DNA of 10,407 nucleotides, taken from Candidatus Pelagibacter sp. Lineage in GTDB: Bacteria > Pseudomonadota > Alphaproteobacteria > Pelagibacterales > Pelagibacteraceae. The stretch covers positions 1-10,407 of the forward strand of contig JAOJEG010000021.1 of assembly GCA_028226535.1 (NCBI GenBank), in the 5' to 3' direction. Shown here piece after piece: positions 1 to 6,504 of this stretch (the stretch's first letter is position 1; each line of letters begins with the position of its first letter). The translations under genes and the position numbers were made by a program. A model generated the notes under the pieces. That model ran no database searches, was not told the DNA's origin, and saw nothing but the letters and a program-made list of their open reading frames with translations.

Positions 1-30
1 TTCAAATTTTTTTTTATTTAATGATTTCAT
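1..30 (-). CDS. possible N-terminus of a gene running off the left edge
   Basis: Reading leftwards, an ATG at 30-28 opens a frame that stays open to the window edge and gives MKSLNKKKFE. It lies 14 bases beyond the stop of the 2OG oxygenase gene on the same strand, which fits the tight spacing seen elsewhere here, so it could be the next gene of that leftward operon. There is no clear Shine-Dalgarno sequence, and ten codons are too few to identify a product. In DNA this AT-rich it may be chance. Confidence 0.25.
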   Translation of the reverse strand, partial: MKSLNKKKFE

Positions 31-44
31 TTTAAAATTTTTTG

Positions 45-914
45 TTAATTTGTAACTGGTACTGTAAGATAATTTGCATCATGAAAAGAAGTTAACATTT
101 TTTTTTTAGTTTTAATTATATGAGGATAGTATGGAATATCATTAAATTTCCATATTACTGGTTTATTTAAAGCATAACTTCCATAAATAAAAAATCGTTT
201 AGGGCAATTTTTTTCAATAAATCTTTTAACACCATGATAAGAATTGGGTGTTGATTGAAAAAAAACTACTGTTCCCTGTCTAGGAGTAAACTCTTTGACA
301 ATTTCTAGTTCACTAATTTTCGGAAATCTTCTAAAACTTTTTCTAATATTTTTTTTAGTTTTTTTTCTATAAATGGTAAGTGATCCTCCATTTTTTTTTG
401 GTATGTCGGTTAAATAAATTAAAAAATTATACAATCTTGTAATATCATCTCGATGCGGTCTCAATCTATAACCACCCTTTGAAACAGAAAAATCAATATC
501 TAAATTCACTTTTGGATTAGAATAATTATTGCCAAGTAATTTTGAAAGCTCACTTGAGTTTAATTTTTTTTTTATAGTAAATTTGTTTGGATTAAAATTT
601 TTTGGAAGGTTCGAGTTTTCCCATGATCCATTTTTAAATTTTTTTTTAAATATATTTTCTATTTTCTTGTAGAAAAATTTGCTATTAAAAAGTTTAAAAA
701 GTTTTTTAGAAATTTTTGACTGTTTGATATAATTATTAAAATTTTTTGAGCCTTTATTGATACGACTTCTGCCACCCATAATCATATCATCAAATGATTT
801 AGATTTACTAATTTCTTCTATTAATTTTTTACAAATATTTTTTGGAATAATGTTGCTACCTACTAGAACTGGAAAATTTCCTTTTACTTTTTTTAATTTT
901 TCAATTTGTAGCAT
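45..914 (-). CDS. 2-oxoglutarate/Fe(II)-dependent oxygenase family protein
   Basis: A 289-residue protein, probably a cytoplasmic non-heme iron dioxygenase that couples 2-oxoglutarate decarboxylation to hydroxylation of an unknown substrate. The facial triad is visible: HxD at H154/D156 in LRPHRDD, and the distal histidine H227 in NSYHGVK. R240 in CPKRFF stands where the 2OG-carboxylate-binding arginine normally sits, about 13 residues after the distal histidine. The segments FLIYLTD, GGSLTIY and GTVVFFQS look like the strands of the double-stranded beta-helix core. The first 130 residues are lysine/asparagine-rich and unrecognised. Lysine is about 17% of the protein by hand count, higher than in the flanking enzymes. 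The start is fixed by a stop codon immediately upstream in frame. That stop is also the stop of the upstream dehydrogenase gene (TAA then ATG with no gap), implying translational coupling. The family is well supported; small-molecule or protein substrates are both possible. Confidence 0.85.
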   Translation of the reverse strand: MLQIEKLKKVKGNFPVLVGSNIIPKNICKKLIEEISKSKSFDDMIMGGRSRINKGSKNFNNYIKQSKISKKLFKLFNSKFFYKKIENIFKKKFKNGSWENSNLPKNFNPNKFTIKKKLNSSELSKLLGNNYSNPKVNLDIDFSVSKGGYRLRPHRDDITRLYNFLIYLTDIPKKNGGSLTIYRKKTKKNIRKSFRRFPKISELEIVKEFTPRQGTVVFFQSTPNSYHGVKRFIEKNCPKRFFIYGSYALNKPVIWKFNDIPYYPHIIKTKKKMLTSFHDANYLTVPVTN

Positions 915-1859
915 TTAGCTATACATTCCCTCCTTAACTTTTATCATCTTATACATTAGATCATTTAAAGGAGTTTTTATCCCGTGTTTTTTTCCAAGAC
1001 TAGAAACAACACCACTTATGAAATCAATTTCGGTTTTTCTTTTGTATTGAACATCAAAAGCCATAGATGATTTATTTGTTTGGTTTGAGTCTACGATTTT
1101 ATTAAACATAAAAAGGCACTCATCCTCTGAAACCTCTACACCATCAGCTAACGCTACTTGTCTTGTTTCTAATATTATTTCTTTGCCTAACGATCTAGAT
1201 ACGTCATTTGCACTATTATTTATGTATAGATCAGTATGATGTAGATCAAAAATAGCTGATAGAGGTCCAATAGCTGTTAATGCAAACAGTTTCATCCATT
1301 TTCTTTTTTTTACATCATCAGCAGCAATTGTTTCGAGATTATAAGCTGTAAAAGTGTCAGCGATATCTTTTACTCTTTCACTCATTCCGCCTTCATATTC
1401 TCCAATCCAAGAAGGTAGAGCAGCATGGTTCATTATATGACCAGGACCCAATATATTTGAGGCTTGAGTTGTTGTTCCTCCTAGAACTTTTTCAACTCCT
1501 ACAATTTTTTGCATAATTGCTTCATGACCAAAGCCATTTTGAAATGACATAAAAACAGTTTTTTCACCAATGATATTTTTAATACTATTTAAAGCTGGTT
1601 CTAAAACAGTTGCTTTACACATTACTATCACGGCATCAACAATACCAACTGTTGATGGGTCAGTCGTTGCTTTAACTTTAATAAATCTGTCTCCACCATG
1701 ACCATCCATCTTGAGACCATTCTTATTTATAGCTTCTACATGTTCTTTCCAAACATCAATTAGGCTAACGTTTAATCCTTTTTCAGCTAACAAACCCCCA
1801 AACAAACAACCCATTGCACCAGCACCTAAAACTGCAACTTTTAAATCTTTATTTATCAT
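915..1859 (-). CDS. ketopantoate reductase (PanE/ApbA) family 2-oxoacid dehydrogenase
   Basis: A 314-residue NAD(P)H-dependent reductase of the ApbA/PanE family. The N-terminal Rossmann domain has GAGAMG at 12-17, and QNG at 107-109 is typical of the family. The C-terminal helical domain has the family's catalytic lysine (K190 in KWMKLFALTAIGPL), a serine at 265 and glutamate E278 in KTEIDF. In E. coli PanE (from memory) the lysine is followed by asparagines in the pattern KxxxNxxxNP. Here the same places hold L194 and G198, so pantoate-type binding is altered and another 2-hydroxy/2-oxo acid is likely. An AAAGG at 1864-1868 (written on this strand) lies four bases before the ATG, a usable ribosome site. 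It is the first gene of a leftward unit with the 2OG oxygenase and is divergent from the DUF1907 gene. Family is certain; use as true pantothenate PanE is doubtful. Confidence 0.88.
   Translation of the reverse strand: MINKDLKVAVLGAGAMGCLFGGLLAEKGLNVSLIDVWKEHVEAINKNGLKMDGHGGDRFIKVKATTDPSTVGIVDAVIVMCKATVLEPALNSIKNIIGEKTVFMSFQNGFGHEAIMQKIVGVEKVLGGTTTQASNILGPGHIMNHAALPSWIGEYEGGMSERVKDIADTFTAYNLETIAADDVKKRKWMKLFALTAIGPLSAIFDLHHTDLYINNSANDVSRSLGKEIILETRQVALADGVEVSEDECLFMFNKIVDSNQTNKSSMAFDVQYKRKTEIDFISGVVSSLGKKHGIKTPLNDLMYKMIKVKEGMYS
929..935 (-). promoter_or_regulatory. consensus-like Shine-Dalgarno, unusually far from the oxygenase start
   Basis: On the minus strand AAGGAGG lies inside the last codons of the PanE-like gene, 14 bases before the ATG of the 2OG oxygenase. 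This is the only full consensus-like site I noticed at a gene junction here. Its spacing is longer than the usual 5-9 bases. It may help hold the terminating ribosome for restart at the abutting ATG, or it may simply be the Lys-Glu-Gly codons of the upstream protein. Confidence 0.35.
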
Positions 1860-1883
1860 TGAACCTTTTTAAATTAATTTATG

Positions 1884-1909
1884 TATAGATATTATATATA
1901 TTATCTATA
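1884..1909. promoter_or_regulatory. inverted repeat in the divergent intergenic region, possible operator
   Basis: The 82 bases between the divergent PanE-like and DUF1907 genes (1860-1941) hold TATAGATA (1884-1891) and its reverse complement TATCTATA (1902-1909), separated by ten bases. The spacer is itself mostly palindromic; only the pair 1892/1901 breaks the symmetry. A symmetric site central to a divergent promoter region is the expected form of an operator for a dimeric regulator, and the MarR-like gene three genes away is a candidate. The region is nearly all A/T, so chance symmetry is a real alternative. I could not pick -35/-10 boxes with confidence. Confidence 0.4.
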
Positions 1910-1941
1910 GACATTATGCAAAATAAAATATAGCTTAATTA

Positions 1942-2913
1942 ATGATGCAATTAAAAATAGAAAAATCAAAATTTAAAGAATATTCATTGGATAAAATTTC
2001 CGAAGCTCTACAAAACGGATTATCAAATAATTATAAAGAAGTTGAAGTATCAATCGTCGATTGTCCAAATTTAAGAGATTGGGGGTGTCCATCTGAAGGA
2101 ATTAGTGGCAATCAAAAAATTATAGATGTTGGTGGCGAACCCTACATGCATGATCCTAATTTAATTGGTGCCGAATTTGATTATGAAGAAATTTCTAAAA
2201 TGATTGGTTCTGAAAAGTCTTACGCTTTAGGAGCTGGTTCAGGAGCTATGTCATGTTTAGACGGACACTGTGGAGAACTAGTAATTAATGAAAATCTAAT
2301 TACCGATGAGTCAAAATCAATAATAGCTCGAGTTGGAAAAAATAAGGAATGTATTGCAGAAAAATATACAGCTAGAAAACATGGTGGTTTAGGCAATGTT
2401 TTTTATACTGATGGAGTTAAAGGAAAAGTTATCAAAATAAAAATAAAAGGACGATCTGGAGAACAGGGATCTCTTACTCAAACAATGAGAAAATCTTTAT
2501 CTGATAATTTACAAATTAAAAACAATGAGCATATTGCTTTGGCAGGAGTTTTTAGAATTTTAAATGGAAAGATAAGATCACATGTTCAGCCTGATTATAA
2601 AGATATCAAGCATGAATATTATGATCCTGAACAAATGAAATGTGTAAAAGATTTTTTACAATTTTATGAACCTGTTGGACCTGAATTACAAGGTTATTGT
2701 GTGCTTTGGACTGGCGACCCCACAGGAGGAAATCTTAACCTAAGAGAGTCTGGTGAACACACTCATTTTCACTCATATACTAAAGAAAATATAGCTGGTC
2801 ATTATCACTTTGATGTAACTCCTAACGAGATAGAATATGAAGGTTATTTTAATACTGCCGCAGAAGTGCACAGAGTTAATAATATTTACAAAGAATTAAC
2901 TAATAAAAAATAA
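1942..2913 (+). CDS. DUF1907 family protein, C11orf54/PTD012-like putative zinc ester hydrolase
   Basis: A 323-residue protein matching the DUF1907 family, whose human member C11orf54 (PTD012) has a histidine-coordinated metal and showed ester hydrolase activity on a model substrate. The recognisable C-terminal signature is HTHFH at 273-277 followed by GHYHFD at 286-291. H275, H277 and H287 reproduce the +2/+12 spacing of the human zinc ligands (266, 268, 278, from memory). The following TPNEIEYEGYF also matches the family. Earlier glycine-rich segments, DVGGEPYMHDP (62-72) and ALGAGSGAM (95-103), fit the fold. Length is close to the human protein. The natural substrate is unknown. Two adjacent ATGs (1942 and 1945) could serve as start, and no Shine-Dalgarno is visible. 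It is first in a rightward set with the MarR-like and PanB-like genes, suggesting a shared small-molecule pathway. Confidence 0.85.
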   Translation: MMQLKIEKSKFKEYSLDKISEALQNGLSNNYKEVEVSIVDCPNLRDWGCPSEGISGNQKIIDVGGEPYMHDPNLIGAEFDYEEISKMIGSEKSYALGAGSGAMSCLDGHCGELVINENLITDESKSIIARVGKNKECIAEKYTARKHGGLGNVFYTDGVKGKVIKIKIKGRSGEQGSLTQTMRKSLSDNLQIKNNEHIALAGVFRILNGKIRSHVQPDYKDIKHEYYDPEQMKCVKDFLQFYEPVGPELQGYCVLWTGDPTGGNLNLRESGEHTHFHSYTKENIAGHYHFDVTPNEIEYEGYFNTAAEVHRVNNIYKELTNKK

Positions 2914-2948
2914 TATTAATTTAACATTGTTTAATATAATATTTTGAT

Positions 2949-3362
2949 ATGAAGAAGCAATTCAAGTATCCAAAATCTTTTGAAGAACAAAAAAAAATTC
3001 CAAAAATTACTCAAAAAAGAATTAAATATGCAGAAGCGTCATTAGGTGATTTTGAAGGAAGACTTGAAAATGATTTACTTAATTGGTTTTCATTAACACC
3101 TCAGCATTGGATTATGCTGCACATGGTAATGCTTGCTTATTATAAAAATAAATCAATTACTAAAAATGAATTATTAAAGGTAATTGAAAAATCCTATCTG
3201 ACGTCAAATGTTTATATAGATACGGCAATAAAAAAAGGATTTTTTAGAATTATTAGAAATGAAAAAGATAAAAGATCAATTTTTATTTTGCCCTCAGTAA
3301 TAACAATAAAAACTTTTGAAGGCTTTATAGATAGAAGAGATATAGTTTATAAAGGTATTTAA
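2949..3362 (+). CDS. small winged-helix protein, MarR-like regulator
   Basis: A 137-residue protein with no signal peptide or membrane segment. Residues about 49-115 read as a winged helix-turn-helix of MarR type: LTPQHWIMLHMV as the first helix, SITKNELLKVIEKSYLTSNVYIDTAIKKG (69-97) as the helix-turn-helix, and NEKDKRSIFILP (104-115) as the wing, with the Asp-Lys-Arg-Ser turn typical of MarR wings. The N-terminal 45 residues are basic and charged and lack an obvious ligand domain, so the effector is unknown. The gene sits between the DUF1907 gene (35-base gap) and the PanB-like gene (one-base TAATG overlap), so it likely belongs to the same transcript and could control the inverted repeat at 1884-1909. 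It is short for MarR (usually about 140-150), so another winged-helix family is possible. Confidence 0.65.
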   Translation: MKKQFKYPKSFEEQKKIPKITQKRIKYAEASLGDFEGRLENDLLNWFSLTPQHWIMLHMVMLAYYKNKSITKNELLKVIEKSYLTSNVYIDTAIKKGFFRIIRNEKDKRSIFILPSVITIKTFEGFIDRRDIVYKGI

Positions 3363-4177
3363 TGAAAAATATTTATACTTGGGCAGCTAAGCCAGCTCAA
3401 CGTAATTTAACAGTTGGAGATTTAAAAAAAGCAAAAGGCAAAAAAAAATTTACTCAAGTAACTGCAAATAATTTAGAAGAAGCTGATGCAGCTGAAAAAG
3501 CTGGCTTTGACATGATTATTTCAAATGCAAAAAACGTAGTTGAAGTTAGAAAAGGTTCAAAAAATCTTTTTTTAACAGCTGCATTAGTCTTAAATGAATA
3601 TGTAACAGCTGAAGATATTATGCGCGGTGCCTTTAAAGCTTTAGAAAATGGAGCAGATGCTGTCATGACACCAAGAAGTATGGATATTGTTGAAATGTTA
3701 GCTAAAGAAGATGTTCCTGTGATGGGACATTTAGGTTTGGTTCCAAGAAAATCAACTTGGATTGGTGGACTAAGAGCTGTCGGCAAAACCTCAAATGAGG
3801 CTTATGAATTATTTCAAAAATTTAAAAGATTAGAAGATGCAGGTGCTTTTTCAGCTGAATGTGAAGTTATACCAGAAAATGTAATGGGTGAAATTTCAAA
3901 CAGAACAAATATTGTAACAGTATCTCTAGGAGCTGGAAAAAATGCAGATGTAATGTATTTGTTCATGGAAGATATTTGTGGCGATACAGAAAATTTACCA
4001 AGACACTCAAAAGCTTATGGTAATTTATTAAAACTTAGAAATGAAATTAAAATTGAGAGAGTAAAAGCGTTAAAAGCTTTCAAAAAAGATTCCATGAGTG
4101 GAAAATTTCCAGGAAAAAAACAATCATCTAATTTAGATAAATTACAATTTGAGGAATTTTTAAATAAATTAGATTAA
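3362..4177 (+). CDS. PanB-fold protein (ketopantoate hydroxymethyltransferase-like) lacking metal ligands
   Basis: A 271-residue TIM-barrel protein of the PanB/PEP-mutase superfamily. Family marks are GHLGLVP at 122-128 with the PanB histidine (H123), IGGLRAVGKT at 134-143, CEVIP at 167-171 with the glutamate equivalent to E. coli E181 (E168), and SLGAGKNADVMYLFMED at 188-204 matching PanB's GIGAG region. Length is near E. coli PanB (264). Against E. coli PanB recalled from memory, the magnesium ligands are missing: D45 becomes N55, D84 becomes A74, E114 becomes P104, and K112 becomes M102. A metal-dependent hydroxymethyl transfer to 2-oxoisovalerate is therefore unlikely; another aldol/retro-aldol or C-C lyase reaction, or a non-catalytic role, is more plausible. 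AAAGG at 3351-3355, six bases before the ATG, is a good ribosome site. It starts by overlapping the MarR-like stop by one base. The end overlaps the convergent aldolase gene by four bases. Confidence 0.75.
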   Translation: MKNIYTWAAKPAQRNLTVGDLKKAKGKKKFTQVTANNLEEADAAEKAGFDMIISNAKNVVEVRKGSKNLFLTAALVLNEYVTAEDIMRGAFKALENGADAVMTPRSMDIVEMLAKEDVPVMGHLGLVPRKSTWIGGLRAVGKTSNEAYELFQKFKRLEDAGAFSAECEVIPENVMGEISNRTNIVTVSLGAGKNADVMYLFMEDICGDTENLPRHSKAYGNLLKLRNEIKIERVKALKAFKKDSMSGKFPGKKQSSNLDKLQFEEFLNKLD

Positions 4178-4965
4178 TAAGCTTTAGATTCTTCCTTTTT
4201 AGAAAAACCTTTCATTTTATCAACAATAGCTTTAGATCCAGCACTTAATGCTCTTTGATCAGCGCCAATTGTTACAAAATTAAAACCCTTATCAATCATT
4301 TTTTGTGCATATTCAGGAGTACCATTATGTATTCCTGCAAAAATATTATTTTTTTTAGCGTGCTCTAAAATTCTTAAAATTTCTGAATAAGCTTTAGTAC
4401 TTTCGGGTCTATCAAAACCTGGCTCTTCACCAAGTGCTAAACTTAAATCTGCAGGACCAATATAAATGCCGTCAACACCCGGTGTTGACATTATTTCATC
4501 AAGTTTTTCTAAAGACTCTTTGGTCTCTATCATTGCTATTTTAAGCATTTCATCATTTGCATGTTTTGCATAATCAGAACCACCATAAATTAAACCTCTC
4601 ACTGGACCAAAACTTCTATAACCATGAGGAGGGTACATACATGCTTGAACAAATCTTTCTGCCTCTTCTTTATTACTAACCATCGGACAGATGATGCCAT
4701 AACAACCTGCATCAAGTATTTTCATTATTTGACCTGGCTCATTCCAGTTTACTCTTGCAAGTGGGGTAACGTCAGTTGTTGATATAGTTTGCAACATTGG
4801 TAATGCATTAGTGTAATCGACTAAACCATGTTGCATATCAATTGTAAGAGAGTCCCAACCTTGATGCGCCATTGCCTCAGCTGATACAGTGCTTGGAATT
4901 TGCAACCAACCATTAATTACAGGTTTCCCTGCTTTCATCATTTCTTTAACTTTATTTTTTCTCAT
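4174..4965 (-). CDS. HpcH/HpaI family class II aldolase (2-keto-3-deoxy sugar-acid aldolase type)
   Basis: A 263-residue metal-dependent pyruvate aldolase of the HpcH/HpaI family (HpcH, GarL, YfaU relatives), which cleaves 2-keto-3-deoxy or 4-hydroxy-2-oxo acids to pyruvate plus an aldehyde. Visible marks are IDMQHGLVDY (42-51) with the catalytic-base histidine H46, R71 in ARVNWNEP, YRSFGPVRG (116-124), the metal glutamate E147 in AMIETKE, and the metal aspartate D173 in GIYIGPADLSLALG. Length is normal for the family. It is the second gene after the aldehyde dehydrogenase, with only two bases between stop and start, so the aldehyde released here could be oxidised by its partner. Substrate cannot be fixed; sugar-derived 2-keto-3-deoxy acids fit the neighbourhood better than aromatic-degradation intermediates. 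No Shine-Dalgarno is visible; coupling to the upstream stop probably serves. Confidence 0.9.
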   Translation of the reverse strand: MRKNKVKEMMKAGKPVINGWLQIPSTVSAEAMAHQGWDSLTIDMQHGLVDYTNALPMLQTISTTDVTPLARVNWNEPGQIMKILDAGCYGIICPMVSNKEEAERFVQACMYPPHGYRSFGPVRGLIYGGSDYAKHANDEMLKIAMIETKESLEKLDEIMSTPGVDGIYIGPADLSLALGEEPGFDRPESTKAYSEILRILEHAKKNNIFAGIHNGTPEYAQKMIDKGFNFVTIGADQRALSAGSKAIVDKMKGFSKKEESKAY

Positions 4966-4967
4966 AA

Positions 4968-6410
4968 TTATATTTTAAGACCCATATGAGTGTATTTCAC
5001 ATTTAGGTAGTCTTTGATTGCTCCAGATCCACCTTCACGTCCATAACCAGTTTGTTTAATTCCACCAAATGGAGCTTCAGCAAGTGCAACTACTCCTGTG
5101 TTAACTGCAATACATCCTGATTCTAATTTTTCAGAACCTATGTGAGCTTTGTCCATTGAATTAGTATACAAGTAACTGCATAATCCTAAGTCATTGTCAT
5201 TTGCTCTTTCTATAACCTCATCAAAAGTTTTGAATGTTAAAATTGGAACTAGTGGACCAAAAGGCTCTTCTTTCATTATTGTAAAATTATCTTTTACGTC
5301 ATCAAATACTGTTGGTTCGTAATAATAACCTTTGTTGAAACCAGAAGGTCTTTTTCCACCCATTAAGACTTTTGCACCTTCTTTTTTTGTCGTTTCAACT
5401 AACTTTTCTATTTCCTCTAATCTTTTTGCGGTACTTAGAGGTCCTAACTCAACCCCTTCATCCATACCATTTCCTATTTTCAATTTTTTTGCTCTTTCCA
5501 TAAAAGCACTAACAAACTCATCTTTTCTATTTTCTTGTATATAAAATCTATTAGGAGAAATACAAACCTGTCCATTGTTTCTAAATTTCCCAGTTATTGC
5601 TATATCAGCAACTTTGTTCATATCTACATCTTCACAAACAATAAAGGGAGAGTGACCACTTAGTTCCATTGTAACTCTTTGAACTTTATCAGCTGCTTTT
5701 TTTAAAATTATTTTACCAACTCTTGTAGAACCGGTGATTGATACTTTTTTAATAATATCAGACTCCATTAATTCATTTGATATTTCAGCAGGATCACCCG
5801 ATAAAAGACTTACAACTCCATCTGGCACCCCAGCTTCTTTACAAATATTAACCAATTCCATCACGGCACCAGGAGTAATTGTATCTGGTTTACAAATAAC
5901 AGAACAACCCGCAGCTAAAGCAGTAGAAATTTTTCTTGATGCTAATACTATTGGAAAATTCCATGGAACTAAAGCAGCAACAACACCTACCGGTTGATAG
6001 TAAACATGAACTCTAGTATCTGGAAATCTACTTTGTTGTGTTTCACCATAAATTCTTTTTGTTTCTTCAGCGTTCCATTCAAAAATATCAGCTCCACCAC
6101 CAACTTCTCCAACAGCTTCAGCAAGAGGTTTTCCAACTTCAAGAGTTAACCATTTTGCTAGTACTTCTTTCTTTTCTCTCATTAAGTCAGCAATTTTTCT
6201 AAGAACATAAGATCTCTGCCAAGGTGCTGTATTTTTCCAAATCTCTAAACCTTTTTCAGCAGACTTTAATGCTTTTTGTACTTCTGCAGATGATGCTTTT
6301 GATGCTTTTCCAATCACTTCTTCTGTTGCAGGATTTATTACATCATATGTTTCTTTTTTCTCTGCTTGTTGCCATTTACCATCAATGAATTGTCCAAATT
6401 TTTCGTACAT
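4968..6410 (-). CDS. NAD(P)-dependent aldehyde dehydrogenase, ketoglutarate/succinate-semialdehyde type
   Basis: A complete 480-residue cytoplasmic aldehyde dehydrogenase. Cofactor and catalytic marks are PWNFP at 149-153 (N151), K174 in CKPDTITPG, ITGSTRVGK at 225-233, the general base E249 in TMELSGHSP, and the nucleophile C283 in NNGQVCISP. The sequence resembles the alpha-ketoglutaric semialdehyde dehydrogenase of Azospirillum (AraE, from memory) in places such as ADIFEWNAEETKRIYG, KFRNNGQVCISPNRF and the C-terminal GYGREGG. Succinate-semialdehyde dehydrogenases are close relatives and cannot be excluded; glycolaldehyde or lactaldehyde are also possible. It opens the leftward pair with the HpcH/HpaI aldolase and is divergent from iolD. 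This arrangement fits the terminal steps of a non-phosphorylative pentose or deoxysugar pathway (Weimberg- or Dahms-like). The preceding bases AAAAAACCT give no Shine-Dalgarno. Confidence 0.92.
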   Translation of the reverse strand: MYEKFGQFIDGKWQQAEKKETYDVINPATEEVIGKASKASSAEVQKALKSAEKGLEIWKNTAPWQRSYVLRKIADLMREKKEVLAKWLTLEVGKPLAEAVGEVGGGADIFEWNAEETKRIYGETQQSRFPDTRVHVYYQPVGVVAALVPWNFPIVLASRKISTALAAGCSVICKPDTITPGAVMELVNICKEAGVPDGVVSLLSGDPAEISNELMESDIIKKVSITGSTRVGKIILKKAADKVQRVTMELSGHSPFIVCEDVDMNKVADIAITGKFRNNGQVCISPNRFYIQENRKDEFVSAFMERAKKLKIGNGMDEGVELGPLSTAKRLEEIEKLVETTKKEGAKVLMGGKRPSGFNKGYYYEPTVFDDVKDNFTIMKEEPFGPLVPILTFKTFDEVIERANDNDLGLCSYLYTNSMDKAHIGSEKLESGCIAVNTGVVALAEAPFGGIKQTGYGREGGSGAIKDYLNVKYTHMGLKI

Positions 6411-6452
6411 AGGTTTTTTATTTTTAAGTTTACTTAATTAGGTTTTTTAATT

Positions 6453-6468
6453 TATAAATATATTTATA
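6453..6468. promoter_or_regulatory. 16-bp perfect palindrome in the aldehyde dehydrogenase-iolD divergent region
   Basis: The 94-base gap between the divergent genes (6411-6504) must hold promoters for both directions. Near its middle is the perfect palindrome TATAAATATATTTATA. The position suits an operator or overlapping promoter elements for the catabolic cluster. It is pure A/T, so it is weak evidence on its own. CTATACAT at 6477-6484 could contain a -10-like element for iolD, with no matching -35 that I can defend. Confidence 0.25.
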
Positions 6469-6504
6469 TATAAACACTATACATATTAAAAAATAAACAA
6501 ATTT

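Noticed and set aside
1..120. Long T runs near the left edge as possible terminators
   Set aside because: They occur throughout the A/T-rich coding strand and have no G/C-containing stem before them.
2935..2940. TATAAT nine bases before the MarR-like start, suggesting a leaderless transcript
   Set aside because: No -35 partner at 16-18 bases, and TATAAT-like words are frequent in this composition; co-transcription with the DUF1907 gene explains expression.
3454..3786. A 110-codon open frame antisense to the PanB-like gene
   Set aside because: It lies wholly inside a well-supported gene, its peptide shows no recognisable motif, and it is explained by the low stop frequency opposite A/T-biased codons.
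5332..5997. Two open frames of 70 and 87 codons opposite the aldehyde dehydrogenase
   Set aside because: Both are antisense shadows of a strongly conserved enzyme, with no ribosome site or family signature.
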